A stretch of 64,000 nt of DNA from Endomychus coccineus. Taxonomy: Eukaryota > Arthropoda > Insecta > Coleoptera > Endomychidae. Position 1 is the first letter of the stretch. Each line of letters opens with the position of its first letter. Where the stretch lies: contig OY294068.1 in the NCBI GenBank assembly GCA_958510875.1, positions 154,106,388 to 154,170,387 of the forward strand. Reading direction: 5' to 3'. The translations under genes were made by a program, and so were the position numbers. This document shows positions 11,131 through 32,814 of the stretch, piece after piece. The notes beneath the pieces are model-generated. The model ran no database searches. It worked only from the letters and a program-made list of their open reading frames with translations, and had not been told where the DNA came from.

Positions 11131-13086
11131 TACACACCGAATTGCAGTTTGGAGCGATGAATCGAATACGCTTGACTTATTCTTCACTAATAATCCAGAA
11201 AACCATGAAGGAAAAGTTCATGCACCATTGGAAACTCTGATCACTCCACGAACCAATCCAACACCTCCACGCACAGTTTGACATTACAACACAACCAACT
11301 GGGATGGTCTTCGCACGTTTTTCTCAAGTTTTCTTGGAGAAGCGTATGTTTTGAATCTGATAACCCAACGCAATGTGCCACAGAGATTTCGAATAGTATC
11401 AAACTAGGAATGGAAACTTACATTCCCCATATGAACAAATCACCATCATCTGGTGAACGATGGTCCAGCATACTGTCGTTGGTGCGGTAACCTATGTATC
11501 GAGACCAGAACAAAATATGCTGAAGCCAGAAAGATGATGCCAAAATAAGATCAAAGCTTATCGAATACTTGAATGACTCCCGTTCGTTTTGGACTTTCGA
11601 CAAAGCAATTGGTAGAAATTTCACTTCCAACTCATTTTTTCTCCTCACCAAAGAATATGGCACACTGGCTACTACACCAGAAGAAAAAGTCAAGCTTTTT
11701 TCTGGCATATTTGCAGTAACTTCGACTTTGGATCCACAAGGGAAGGACACTCCTAATATTGCTGTCGTCGATAGCCATATTTCTGAAATTGTCTACCATT
11801 AGCGCACAATTAGGCGCAATCTGCTTGATCTCAATACCAAAAAGTCTGAATTGGCACCAGTTTTCTGCAGGTCGTTGACCCACTCATTCAAACTTGGTTA
11901 GCAAGATCCTCCCGAACAATTGCACTATTTCAGTGATCTCTGAAGTGATGAAGGGAACAAACAACATCGAGCTCATCCAATACCTAGAGGACTCCAATAT
12001 CGTGAATAACCGCCAATATGGCTTTCGTTAGCAGAGCTCAACAAGAGACCTGCTTCTCTCGGTAACTCATGTATGGTAAAAACCTATTGCACCTGAATCA
12101 ACCCCAGTTTTTGCAGGTTTTGCAACCATTTCATATAAACTTGGTGTGTTTCCTTCCAGCTGGAAGACAGCTAGAGTGCAACCAATTACAAAAAAAGTCA
12201 ATAATTTCTGATAATTATAAACCCATAGCGTATAGTGATCTCTAAAGTGATGTAGAAAGCAATCAACATCAAGCTCATCCAATACCTAGAGAGTCCAAAA
12301 ATGATGAATGATGGGCAATATGGCTTTCGTCAGCAGAGATCAACAGGAGACTTGCTTGCCTACGTAACACATGTATGGCAGCAATCTATTGAGAAACATG
12401 GGAAATCTCTAGCTGTATCATTGGATATCTCCAAAGCATTTGACCGAGTCTGGCACAAAGGCCTTCTTGGAAAGATTTCGTCATGTGGTTTGTCGCTTCA
12501 ACTGTGGCGATTACTATCGAGTTTTCTTTCCATGTGGTGGTTAACGAAGTATCTTCTGATACAATGGCTATCAAAGCTGGTATTTTGCAGGGTCCTGTCT
12601 TGACACGAACTTTGATTCTGCTCCAAATAAACAATCTGCTGGAAGTGATCGACTGTTCCGTCCACAGGTTTACAGATGGTGGCACACTTAATACCGCTTT
12701 CTCATCTAGAGCTCCTATACCATCCGATGAAGCCATTGGAGCGAGACAAGTTGACGCAATTAATGAAGATCTCGCAAAGATTTTGAAATTATAATCTAGT
12801 AGAGTTTAATGCAACCAAAAGTCAAACTTGCGTCTTCTCCAGGAAGGCGGATCCACAATCCCTAATATGATGTAAGGTTCAACTATTTCTACGCAGTCTT
12901 CCATAACCATGCTCGGGATCACCACCAACAGCACTCTCTCATGGAACGATCCATTGTGAAAATCGTTTCAAAAAAACTTGGTTTTCTATTCAGAAGAGAA
13001 CTATTCGTTTGATTGATGATGTCACACTTACGATATCTTTGACCTCTCTAGAACATCATAGAAAGGTAAGAGATCTCTTCCTTTCC

Positions 13087-13175
<89 letters not shown>

Positions 13176-13385
13176 ATGGTCGATGTTCATCAGAAATTCT
13201 AGATACCAGACTTAATTTTTCTATCGAAAAACAAAGTCATGAAACTCTTCACCTGGTGACCTTCCCTGTGCCGATAACCTCCAAACCACCAACAGAAATT
13301 AATGCCCATCTCCTCTCCACCGCTGTCTTATATGATGTTCTTCGAACATTATAGGTTTCCTATTCGTGTAATCAAAGTATAAAAA
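11130..13385 (+). mobile_element. Jockey-type LINE, longest but broken copy
   Basis: Frame-shifted fragments occur in LINE order. First is the end of the apurinic endonuclease domain (WSDESNTLDLFFTNNPE near 11150). The fingers/palm follow near 12310-12480 (YGFRQQRSTGDLL, LDISKAFDRVWHKGLLGK), then a decayed catalytic region (LQINNLLE near 12630), the thumb/C-terminus (13000-13080) and the 3' tail near 13385. The DISKAFDRVWHK block is diagnostic of Jockey/CR1/I-type RT. Many stops and frameshifts make it dead. The segment near 12000-12060 duplicates the one near 12300-12370, suggesting an internal duplication. Confidence 0.85.
13091..13174. repeat. (TA)n microsatellite
   Basis: About 84 bases of almost pure TA dinucleotides interrupted once by TATACCTATA, inside the LINE C-terminal region. 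Confidence 0.95.
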
Positions 13386-14690
13386 AATATGTAATTTAAC
13401 TACTCATATAAATAATTTTCTCATAATAAGTTTGCTTTAATAAATGGATTACAATCATAATCTACCTAATTATTTCAGATATTGCAATAAAAATAAAGAC
13501 AGGATATCCAGTCAACTTTATCTCTTTTATAAAACGAAACTTAACCTTCTAAATAATTAGCAAATCCATTAGAATGATCTCAAAATATTGTGAGTCAGCT
13601 ATCATAAAACATAGCCGAAATCATTAAACCATCGAAAAAATAAATCCTCAATGATATTTAGACAAAACTAACTGAAAATCATGTATATAACTTCAATTAG
13701 ATGAATTGCACCACCCGATTTTACACAATGCAGGTTATTCTGTTAATTTTTCTACTTTACTGGCTAATACCTCTTCGGATAAGGATGCACAAACAATTGT
13801 TTCCATGATGTAGGACATTATTTTTTAATTCATCAAGTTTAAATCAGGTCAGAAAAGAATATAAATAACGGATTGAAAGTAGAGTCGACATGTTTAAAAT
13901 AATTTATTATAAGCAAGATTTTTTGAACATGTTTCAAATATGGCCTACAATGTTTTGATTCACGTTCAAAACAACAAACCGAAAATTTGTTTTTTTTTTG
14001 CTTTTTAATTCATTTCAATACTCGCTGGGACACTTTTCTGTTCCCCAATTAACTGGTCCGTAGATTACTCCACAACTTCCCTCACCCTCCTTTTATTAGC
14101 ACTATTTTTCGAAAATGAGTAGAAACATTGGCGGGGAAAGACTGGTTTCTGCCAGTAATTTCGATTCAGCTATCAGAATTCCCTACATTACATTCCCCAT
14201 AAAATCTGCTTTTTTCATCGTAGAGACTTTTAGAAACACCATTGTTTAATTTTAAAAAATCTCTATCCGAACATCAGAAAATATACAGTGTTTCATTCAA
14301 AAATAAAAAGTTGATGTTACTTAGGGATACTTGCGGAAATGAGAGTAACTTCATGACTAATGCAGAGAATAGCATAAGTGGTCACAAATGCTTTATTAAA
14401 ATTTCAAATCTATACATCCCATAAGAAAAAAATTATAGGCCGGTGCGGTTTTCGAAAGACACTCGGTACATGAAGAATCTGTGATATGGTCTAAAACGGG
14501 GGTCGGGAACGATAACCAACAACAACTAAAACCGACAGTCACATTACAACTAATAATTCCGGACAGCTGTTTTATTCTTTCTAGCACATAGGCGGAACGA
14601 GTAAGTTGCAATGATACTGAACGATTACTTTGTAAATGTTTGGATAACTCTGCTGTCAAATGCTAGAGAAACCAAAAATAACTAACGAAA
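13386..14690. other. No recognisable gene
   Basis: AT-rich sequence after the LINE tail. Small frames at 14242-14424 and 14396-14659 lack recognisable motifs or splice context and are probably chance. Confidence 0.4.
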
Positions 14691-15010
14691 GCTTATAAGA
14701 AACATTGGTTTATTACTGAATCATTAGAGCTGCTCAATTGGGTTCAGGATTTTGTATCTGCAAGACGCTTCAGGGTCAGAGTTTGCGTCCATTTTTCAGA
14801 CGAATTTATGAAGCTTTCGGGAGTCCCACAAGGCTATATATTTTATTTTCACTCGACGATCTTCAGCCCCCCTATTATAGTTCGAACAGATATTTCCGCG
14901 AAAATTCGGAATCATTTTTAGGCCGATTACAATAGGCTCACGTGTAATGAGCGAAACATTCTTTGTTTATTTCGAACTTCTATACGCAGTTGTCAGCTGA
15001 AAAATCACCC
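14690..15010 (+). mobile_element. LINE reverse-transcriptase fragment (second family)
   Basis: A frame reading WVQDFVSARRFRVRVCV and then LSGVPQG matches the region before the catalytic aspartates of non-LTR RTs (W..sFL..R...v, GVPQG). The following catalytic block is frameshifted. Its sequence differs from the LINE at 11130, so a different family is represented. Confidence 0.65.
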
Positions 15011-15217
15011 TGTATAACTTGGTGATGAAACTCTTGGAGTTAATTCGAATGCAAATGCAAACGTAATGGCTTCCAAGAAGATTATAGTGGAAACAATAAT
15101 GACGACCTTCATGGGAATCGAATATCCATGTATAATTGGATTTTTATATATTTTAAACGAGTTCCAGGTCAGCTAATTCTGGTTCTCTGTCCAACTGCAA
15201 CCTTCATCAAATATTAA

Positions 15218-15650
15218 TATCCCCTATACAAACTGTTCGGAATATTTGATCCTGACAACTTTATGTATGAAGCAAAATTATTTCACTCTCAACAAAAATT
15301 TCTATATACACGCGGATGTGCAATCGGTAATTCACTTTCCTCTTTTCTGGCCAATATTCTTCTAAGCGAACTTAAAACCTTCTTAAAATCAAAATTAAAT
15401 CAGTTTCCAAACGTTTGGCACATATATGTCGATTATGATATTTTATCAATTATAAGTAGAGGTTTTGATCCACATGGTTTTTTTGAATACGCTTAATGAA
15501 CAGTTTGATTGGATTGAATATACAGTAGAATTAGAAGGAACTAATCAGCTTTCTTTTCTTGTCATTAATATTATCAAAGATTTGGAATTCGACATATACA
15601 GAAAACCTACTCAAACGAGTAATGTTCCAGCGGATTCATGTTAGGCCAGT
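15218..15650 (+). pseudogene. Penelope-like RT fragment, 5' of a hairpin insertion
   Basis: The pieces match the PLE RT in the minus-strand copy at 26895-28305. NCSEYLILTTL runs into the palm frame at 15263-15496 with RGCAIGNSLSSFLANILLSE and a damaged catalytic box (YVDYD where YVDD is expected). QLSFLVINI, YRKPTQTSN and PADS follow to about 15645. PLE RTs copy RNA for telomere-end or target-primed insertion. The catalytic change and frameshifts make this copy dead. Confidence 0.75.
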
Positions 15651-15685
15651 ACTAATAGGAGAAAATATTAGGAATAAAAAAAATA

Positions 15686-17998
15686 ATTCGTTACAGCAAT
15701 CTGACAGCAGGATATTGTAGAACAATATATTATAAAAGAGGGAAAAATAAATCGAACCGACAGCTGCTATCCGTGATGGAATGGGGTGTGTTTTTAGAGG
15801 TTGAAAACAGTTTTTCGTAATTTTTGGCTAAGCCGTGCATTCTATCGAAAAAAATTGAATATAAAAGTTGTAGAGAATAAAAAGCTCTACAACTGTTGTA
15901 CCTATCTTTTTTCCCTAACCTCAAAATTTTCTGACAAAAATGCGAACAACCAATTTTCGGTTTTTAATTTTTTTCTTTGACAAATAAAACTTTGTGAAGC
16001 TCAAACTTTGGCACAAAAGATACCTCTATTTATTGTAAAAAGGCAGGGAAATATATGGAGGTTCTTGTTGAATTTAATTTGAAAAAAAAAGAAACTAAAT
16101 TTTTAACTGCGATTCCTCTTAAAACTACGCCTCCTACAGAGTTTTGTTTTGACTCACTTACTCTTTTTCACGTCTACTTCCGACAAACGGTGAAAAAAAT
16201 GTATACTGCAATGGGAAAAATGGCGGGACAATTGTAAAAACCGAAAAAGTCGCTGTTTTCGTGGTAATTTGCATATTTATCGTAGAATAATTGTTATTAA
16301 TTAATAAAATCATTTTAATTTTTTTATGTTTATGGGAACTATAATATTATTTCTTTGATTAATGTATAGATCGAGTTTTGATATGATGTCATGCATGTCT
16401 AAGACAGCAAATTATATCTGCTTTATTTGTATCTTCGTAATCGCAGGATACGAATATATGACTTCTACGATCGTCGTACATGGGATTGTTACTATCAAAC
16501 AAAACATAGGAAATGCACATTCTCAATACGCATTTTGGGACAATTTTAGTTTTTTACTCGGAATCAATTAGTTAACTAAACAAAATATAATCATACGATA
16601 GGTAATGTAGGAGATCTATAATGATATATACGGTTTTGTAGAGTGGTTTTTAATAATTATAAGACAGTATTTGCATGTTACATTGAACAAGTTTATATTG
16701 CAAGTATTCATGTAAAAAAAAATTCTATAAAAATAATACATCGTGGAAAAATTGAAGCAGATCCCTCCTGTTTTCAGGTAGTGAATATTAACAACATGAA
16801 ATTCAAAAATGCGGTAAAAAAAATTTATTATTATTTGGAACATGCCTAAAAAACTAAATTGAAAAAAGTATGCATTCCCATAGATGTATTTTTCTCTAAT
16901 CTTGCTTTCTTCGCAGAGCGTTGTACTCCTTTTTCTCCAATTCAACAAAACTGAACGATTCTCCAGTGTTTTCGAAAGTTTCATTGAGTACTGTTTCAGT
17001 TATAGTACATTGATCTGTTTCCATTTCTTCCAAGTCACTTTCGTGTATGGAAATTTGTAGAAGTTCAGCATTTGAGCAATTTTCCAAATTAAAACAATTT
17101 AAACATGAGTTGGTACGACTATAGTATATGCCGTCTCGACCTCTCATTGGTTTAGAAGACCTCTGGTTGCGTTCGCATGCCGCCTTTAGCTTTGAAAACA
17201 GCTTCTTAAATTTCTCATATTCGTATCCTGCAATTACGAATATACGAATATAGCAGATATAATTTGCTGTCTTAGACATGCATGACATCATATCAAAACT
17301 TGATCTATACAGTAATTAAAGAAATAGTATTATAGTTTCTATAAACATAAAAAAATTAAAACGATTTTATTAATTAATAACAATTATTCAACGATAAATA
17401 TGCAAATTACCACGAAAAAAGCGATTTTTCGGGTTTTTCAATTTTCCCGCCATTTTTTCCATTTTAGTATACCTTTTTTCACCACTTATCGAAAGTAGAC
17501 CTAGCAGTGAGTAAATGAGCTAAAACAGAACTCTGTAGGAGGCGTAGTTTTAAGAGGAATCGCAGTTAAAAATTTGTTTTTTTTTTCTTAAATCAAATTT
17601 GACAACAACCTCCAAATATTTCCCCCTGAAAAAATTATTGCCTTTTTGCAATAAATAGAGGTATCTTTTGCCAAAGTTTGAGATTCATAAAAATTTATTT
17701 GTCAAAGAAAAAAATTAAAAACCGAAAATATGTTTTTCGCATTTTTGTCGAAAAATTTTGAAGTCAGGGTGAAAGTGGTGAGTACAAAAGTTGTAGAACT
17801 TTTTATTCCCTACAACTTTTAAATTCAACTTTTTTTATCGAATGCACGGTTTAGCCAGAAATCACGGAAAACTGTTTTCAACTCCTAAAAACACACCCCA
17901 TTCCACCCCGGATAGCAGCTGTCGGTTCGATTTATTTTTCCCTCTTTTACAATATCTTGTTCTACAATATCCCGTTGTCAGATTGCTGTAACGAATTT
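15686..17998. mobile_element. 2.3-kb hairpin element inside a Penelope-like copy
   Basis: The left end AATTCGTTACAGCAATCTGA is matched in reverse complement at 17978-17998. The arms (about 15686-16470 and 17215-17998) are near-complementary throughout and enclose a ~745-bp loop. It separates the two halves of one PLE coding region (PADS near 15645, VHRLLEAPLNRKN near 18055), so it inserted after the PLE. No transposase is seen. Confidence 0.75.
16896..17291 (-). CDS. Unknown ORF in the hairpin loop
   Basis: A 131-codon minus-strand frame whose first ~26 codons lie in the hairpin arm and whose remainder lies in the unique loop. The loop part reads FKKLFSKLKAACERNQR, has a CLNCFNLENC cysteine cluster, and ends in an acidic tail (ESDLEEMETDQ). 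It looks like a piece of a cellular or transposon protein captured between the arms. I do not recognise a family, and expression is unproven. Confidence 0.3.
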   Translation of the reverse strand: MMSCMSKTANYICYIRIFVIAGYEYEKFKKLFSKLKAACERNQRSSKPMRGRDGIYYSRTNSCLNCFNLENCSNAELLQISIHESDLEEMETDQCTITETVLNETFENTGESFSFVELEKKEYNALRRKQD

Positions 17999-18004
17999 TG
18001 TTGT

Positions 18005-18735
18005 CGTTCAAATACTATTTGTACTGGTTATAAAATAGTTCCATTCAATAATCATGTTCATAGATTATTAGAAGCTCCTTTGAACCGTAAAAATTATAAT
18101 ATAATAATAGGTTGAGAAACTTCAGCAAATAGGCCGCTATTTGGTTACGACAAATCTTTGATAAATAAGTCAATTTCTACACACTAACGGAAAGTGGAAT
18201 GCAATCAACTAACCAAATTAGAGCCGAAGTTTTCAAATAATTTAAGGAAAAAATCAGTAATCAATCAATTCCATAATTTGTTTTCTAAATTTTCAATAAA
18301 ACCCGTTTATATATGCGAGAAAAAGTTAATAACCCGTTTAGGCAATACCTTTAATAAAGTTCCAGATTTCGACAAATCTGGACTGGAAATAATTGATTGT
18401 TAGTCGTTTTCAAAATGCTTTGTGGATCAAACTAGAAGGAACATTTTAACTCATTATAAAGAACATTCTTCCCATACTCGTATAAAGAAGAATAATAGTT
18501 AAAAATCAGCATTATCTTAGCACATTTAAATCGCACTTTTAAAACCTAGTACTGACAAATATCTAGGTAATTTAAAAGGGACGAGAAGGTATAAGCCAAA
18601 AAGCAATTTATTCAATTCAGATTTATCTCCAGCTGAGGGCCCTTGGTTGCATCATCAACCCCAAATTGTATTCAAACAAGTACATTTTCTTCCCTATTTT
18701 AGTCTGCCCTGATGAAGGTTACTTGGTAACTCAAA
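18005..18735 (+). pseudogene. Penelope-like element, 3' half after the hairpin
   Basis: This continues the PLE of 15218-15650: VHRLLEAPLNRKNY, then CNQLTKLEPKFS, then VINQFHNLFSKF (compare the near-identical order at 28600-28860). Near 18360 comes the GLEIIDC segment that precedes an endonuclease. At about 18708-18740 is CTGATGAAGGTTAC, a short loop, GTAACT and CAAAG, a hammerhead-like core with an altered last box. Confidence 0.65.
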
Positions 18736-19140
18736 GATATTTAATAGTTTTTTTAGTGGATAAGAGTGATTATATCGTATTTATTAGTGCAACCATTTTG
18801 TCGAAATGAGTGTGTTAAGGATATAAAGTATTGGCATATCTATTAAATGCAATGAACATTTCATTCTCTTCCCAAAAAACAACTGATAAAATTCCTGAGG
18901 GCAGAGTTCGATTCATAACTTTTTATAATACATTCAGCTATTACATTTATTCAAGAACTATTAAAATTTCGCAGTTCTTACCACTGTTTAACTATAAAAA
19001 AGTACAATTTTAATGTGATTATAATACTCAAACGTGGAATTAAGTTCAATTCACACTTGATAGAGGATAAGGACCATTCTTTCTTATTATAGTGTTGTTT
19101 TCTCCAGCTTATAGCTTATTAAATTAATTTTTCACTTGTA

Positions 19141-19940
19141 GAGGTGTGTTCAGAAAATAACGGGCATTTTTAAATTTCGCGGGTTTGCAGAGTCCGATTA
19201 TCCAAATTTTTTTATTATGTTGGTATACACGCCCCTGAATATGATCAAATTTGCAGCTATTCATGGTTTACTTTGTCTGTGGCAGCCGCTAAGGTTAGAC
19301 GTGTTTTTATGAGCTCGGCGATTTTCGTTTGTTAAAAGAAACGGATCAAAGAATTTGTATTGAATTTTGCGTAAAAAATGAAGTGTAACAATGTGTGTGA
19401 AATATTAACAAAGGCCTATGGTTAGTCTGCTATGACTAAAATAAGAGTTTACGAGTTGTGAAAGCGTTTCCAAGATGGCCGTGAAGAAGTTCAAGATGAT
19501 GAACGCGCTACGCCCCAGCACATCAACAACAGATGAAAACGTGGAAAAAGTGAAAGAAATGGTTATAACGCCGTTCGCGTGAAGCAATCCGAAAAAAACG
19601 CCCGGATTTGTGGAGAAACAATTCATGGTTTTTGCACCATGATAATGCGCCAAAAACAATACTGTAACGATGATCCAGCCTCCATATTCGCCAGACATGG
19701 CTTCGTGTGACTTTTTCCTATTCCCAGAAATATAGAGAACCTTAAAGGGCCATAGTTTCAGCGCATCGCTAAAAGAGCTAAAGGCCAAAGATGGAGTTTG
19801 AGAAGTGTTTCGAGGATTGGAAGAAACGCTGGCACAAGTGAATAATATCTAATGGAGACTATTTCGAAGACAATGTAGATGAATAAATATACGTTTTTTT
19901 CAAAAGACTAGAATTCCCGTTATTTTCTAAATACACCTCG
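19141..19940 (+). mobile_element. Mariner element, internally deleted
   Basis: Inverted ends GAGGTGTGTTCAGAAAATAA (left) and CGAGGTGTATTTAGAAAATA (right complement) are flanked by TA (19139-19140, 19941-19942). Inside, near 19375, is the mariner transposase N-terminus (CNNVCEILTKAYG, VYELWKRFQDGREEVQDDER). After a deletion comes the C-terminal part (FLHHDNAPKT near 19630, then FEKCFEDWKKRWHKCI, NGDYFEDN). The segment with the first two catalytic aspartates is missing, so this is a dead MITE-like mariner of about 800 bp. Confidence 0.9.
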
Positions 19941-19985
19941 TATACCACCATTTTCAAATCTTATAGATCTATTTTTATGTTACAG

Positions 19986-29668
<9,683 letters not shown>

Positions 29669-29929
29669 AAAAATCGGATGATCATCAACCGTGTTTCATT
29701 TCTATCTTTCTCAAGTCAAAACAAATTATTTTGATTGTAGATATAATTTATTCGAGAAAAAAGTTTACAGTATAATAAAGGACTGTTTGGAAGGTTCCAG
29801 GTTACAAATTGACCGATCCGTAATTTACCTACATACTTCATCCACCTTTTGTTTACACAAGTTTCCATTTCCAGATATTTCTGAGGGTTGAATGTATGCT
29901 TGTACTATTCAGGATGTTACTAAAAATGG

Positions 29930-30095
29930 GAACATCCCGTTAATAGCGTATTTTTCGCAATAAAATTTTTATTCGAGTCGATTTTAATAGTGATATAATA
30001 AAACACTTATTACTTTGTTTTTTATAACTTATATCATAGAAACAATAAGGTGACTATAGTTTCGACAACTAGCGTGTCATCTTAAAAACGATACT
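29930..30095 (-). repeat. PLE pseudo-LTR remnant with hammerhead-like core
   Basis: On the minus strand: AAGATGACACGCTAG, then TTGTCGAAACTATAGTCACC, then a run similar to the ends at 8850 and 10385 (ACTTTGTTTTTTATA complement). GACA pairs with TGTC between GATGA and GAAAC, the arrangement of a minimal hammerhead core. The left-hand CU of CUGAUGA is changed. Confidence 0.45.
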
Positions 30096-30099
30096 AATG

Positions 30100-31550
30100 T
30101 ATGAATAACCGTGAAAGATCTTAAGATAGTCATAGATACAAGCTAGGACGTATATGTGGGGGCGGGTTAAGGATGACATGCCCCCTCCCCCAACGAATCA
30201 CTCATACATACACAATGATCATCATTCTCCGGCATTAGAATAGATCTGACACTACCACTCGGTGCTCACGAACAGATCCAATAGAGGTAAAAAGCGTTAT
30301 TCCTACTCCAACATAGGACATCAAAACGAAAATTGGTGGTTAAAAAACCCCCTACTAGAAAGGTACAAGTGTATTGCGGGGAATTTTATGTCATCAATAC
30401 ATCGAATAGAATGCTGTAGTACAAGTCTTATTCATCATTTAAAATTTAACTGTCCTTATTTTTTATACCTTTGGTAATTTCTAGTGAGATTTCATGCGAT
30501 AACATATAACATTATCTCCGAGCGGAGACTCTATGTTCACAGATTAATCGTGAGTTAACATTAGTATGTTATTCTTAAGATTATTTTTGGATACGAGGTA
30601 AGTTTCAGAGCAAACAAGAATAGAGAAAGTGTGTATTTTCGAAAATAATAAGGAGGCGACCCTGTATGGGATAGATACAGTTTCGCCGCTTCTTATTTTC
30701 AAGAATATACACTTTCGTCTGTAAATCATTTATGTGTGATGTCTTAAAAATAGGAAACTTGAAAGATGTACTGCTACTGAGCATACTTTTGAAACACAGT
30801 ATACTATCAAAGCCCAAAAGTCAAAACGTATATAATATGTAGCGAACAATAAGAATTAAATAGTAGACTTTCACGAATAGTTAATCTTGAAAAGTCTTGG
30901 CCGGATGAATTAAAAATTACAAAATGGATAGGGTACTCGTGCGCTAAAATTATGCATAATGAAACTAGTTCTTTACTATCTTGAATAGTAGACTTCCGCG
31001 GATAGCTAATCTTAAAAATGCTTGGCTTGCGGATGAATACCGCGTCACAATAGCACGACTTGATCCCGACGTTTCGCCAATCATTACAGGTGTCATCTTT
31101 AGGCCAGGCTTGAGGCTCGATCTGAAACTGATTCTTCCGGTTTCTGTAGCGGTATTTATTGTGAGAAAAATCCTTCACGCTACACAGTTCACTGCCTTTA
31201 TTAGTGTTGGCACCTGATCCTGCCGATACCGTTGTGTTATCATGTTTGAAACGAAATATATTTTCAAGAATGAATTTCCAAATGTTGGGAAGGTAATATC
31301 CTGAATCACGGCTTAGATTATAGATTATTCGGATGCCTTAGGATTTCTATCGCTTCAAAAATTTTTCGCTGATGTAAGTTTGGGGCTACTATAGACCTGT
31401 TTCACCAATGTAGACTTTACCGAAAGAACAGGGCTATGAGCACCTGAATAAATATGAGGAAGATAGATTTGTGAAACGCTTCAAACACACATTTCAATTG
31501 ACAGACTCATGCCTGCTGGTATTGTAATAACGGCCCCTTCCCTGGCTTAC
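30100..31550. other. Diverged repeats, no gene recognised
   Basis: Two direct copies of a ~130-bp unit (AATAGTAGACTTTCACGAAT near 30859 and AATAGTAGACTTCCGCGGAT near 30983) are followed by a complement that reads TGATTGGCGAAACGTCGGGA near 31070-31090, another GAAAC-type PLE-like motif. The frames here (30807-31178 minus, 30981-31217 plus) lie in these repeats and are not convincing genes. Confidence 0.4.
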
Positions 31551-31551
31551 T
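31544..31551. repeat. P-like element target duplication, left
   Basis: GGCTTACT, matched exactly at 32807-32814. Confidence 0.93.
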
Positions 31552-32806
31552 CAACGAGGTCTATACATAGAGTAGACAACTAAGCCTTCCACGGGTAATT
31601 TGTCGGACATTCTGTCCTTCTCTTCACACATGTACTGCGCTCTCACTCGCACGATTTCCCCTTAATTCTCCTCAACTATGACGGTATGCGCGCGTTATAT
31701 TACATTTCAGAGTTCTGTTATATTCTTATACTCTTTGTGATACTAATAAAAATGGTTGGCATTTGCAAGAAAAATAAAAACTCGCCAAGTCCACATAGGA
31801 GTTTTTTTATAATAAAATAGTATAATATAATAGAATCTATACATAACCTACGTGTTTGTTTATTTTTTTTTCGTAGATTTAAAAAAGAGTGGTGTGAATT
31901 TTTTGATTTGCAAGAAAGTCAAATATCGAAGTCTTCTACAGTTTGTAGTGATCGTTTTGAAGATAAATATATAACCAATACTGGTAATAGATATGTATTA
32001 TCGTCAGATGCTAAGCCCACTATTAATAAAGCTGTAAAGAGGTACTGATATATATACAATCAATTTGCAAGCAATGTTACTATTATTTATTATTATATTT
32101 CTTGTTTTAGACTTAATTTTAATACAAATAAGACTAATATAATATAATAAACAATAAATGAAACCTGTTTGATAACATTCTCCTGTGCAAATGAACTCGA
32201 CCTGACAACTTCTTTTATTGTGTTACACACTTATACACATTCCCAATATATTTATTTAACATAATAAAATTATATTATGTTTTATAACTTAACATAATTA
32301 TCACTCTTGGGGATTGAAGTACGTATTACTTTTTCGATTCCACCTGGCATTTTTATTAGAGGCATAAGTTTATATTTCATAAACTCTTAAACTTGTTATA
32401 CGATATTTCCTATGACTTTTCCAGAAATCAAAATTAAATCTACTCTCCTCACAGATCACCACTTAAATTAGAAGCAAAATCAAGATATACGCATTCCGCA
32501 TTGCTTTATATGTACGTAAACAAATAATCTGACAACTCGTCCGCCATACTGGAATGGTAAAGCAGATACCTAATTATCATTTCGGATCCCTATATTACTT
32601 CTTCTGCTACACAACTTTAAAAAGCGCGCCTATTCGATTTTAACAACTTCCTGAAAGTTAAAAATTCGATGTAGAAGGGGAGACCGTGCGAGTGAGAGCG
32701 CACTACGAGCGTACTACATGTGCGAGAAGGACAGAATGTCCGACAGGTTACCAGCGGTTCCCTATGCTTAACACACTACTTGTCTACTCTATACTAGACC
32801 TCGTTG
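31552..32806 (+). mobile_element. P-like (THAP) DNA transposon, non-autonomous, 1,255 bp
   Basis: Long imperfect inverted ends begin CAACGAGGTCTATACATAGA (left) and CAACGAGGTCTAGTATAGAG (right complement). They continue for about 120-140 bp with a shared block around GTCGGACATTCTGTCCTTCT and CGCTCTCACTCGCACG. A perfect 8-bp duplication GGCTTACT flanks it, the length P elements make. The interior keeps a THAP-domain exon but no RNase-H/GTP-binding transposase body, so it needs a helper. Confidence 0.9.
31752..32041 (+). pseudogene. THAP-domain remnant of a P-like transposase
   Basis: A start frame MVGICKKNKNSPSPHRSF at 31752 is followed by an exon at 31877-32041, after the acceptor TTCGTAG and before GTACTG. 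That exon reads FKKEWCEFFDL and then STVCSDRFEDKYI and LSSDAKPTINKAV. THAP domains bind DNA through a C2CH zinc site ending C-S-x-H-F and an AVPTI box. Here the zinc histidine is arginine (CSDRF), AVPTI is AKPTI and the second N-terminal cysteine is absent, so metal binding is probably lost. Confidence 0.7.
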
Positions 32807-32814
32807 GGCTTACT

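Noticed and set aside
30807..31217. Overlapping 123-codon minus and 78-codon plus frames
   Set aside because: They lie in directly repeated, PLE-like non-coding sequence and have no recognised domain.
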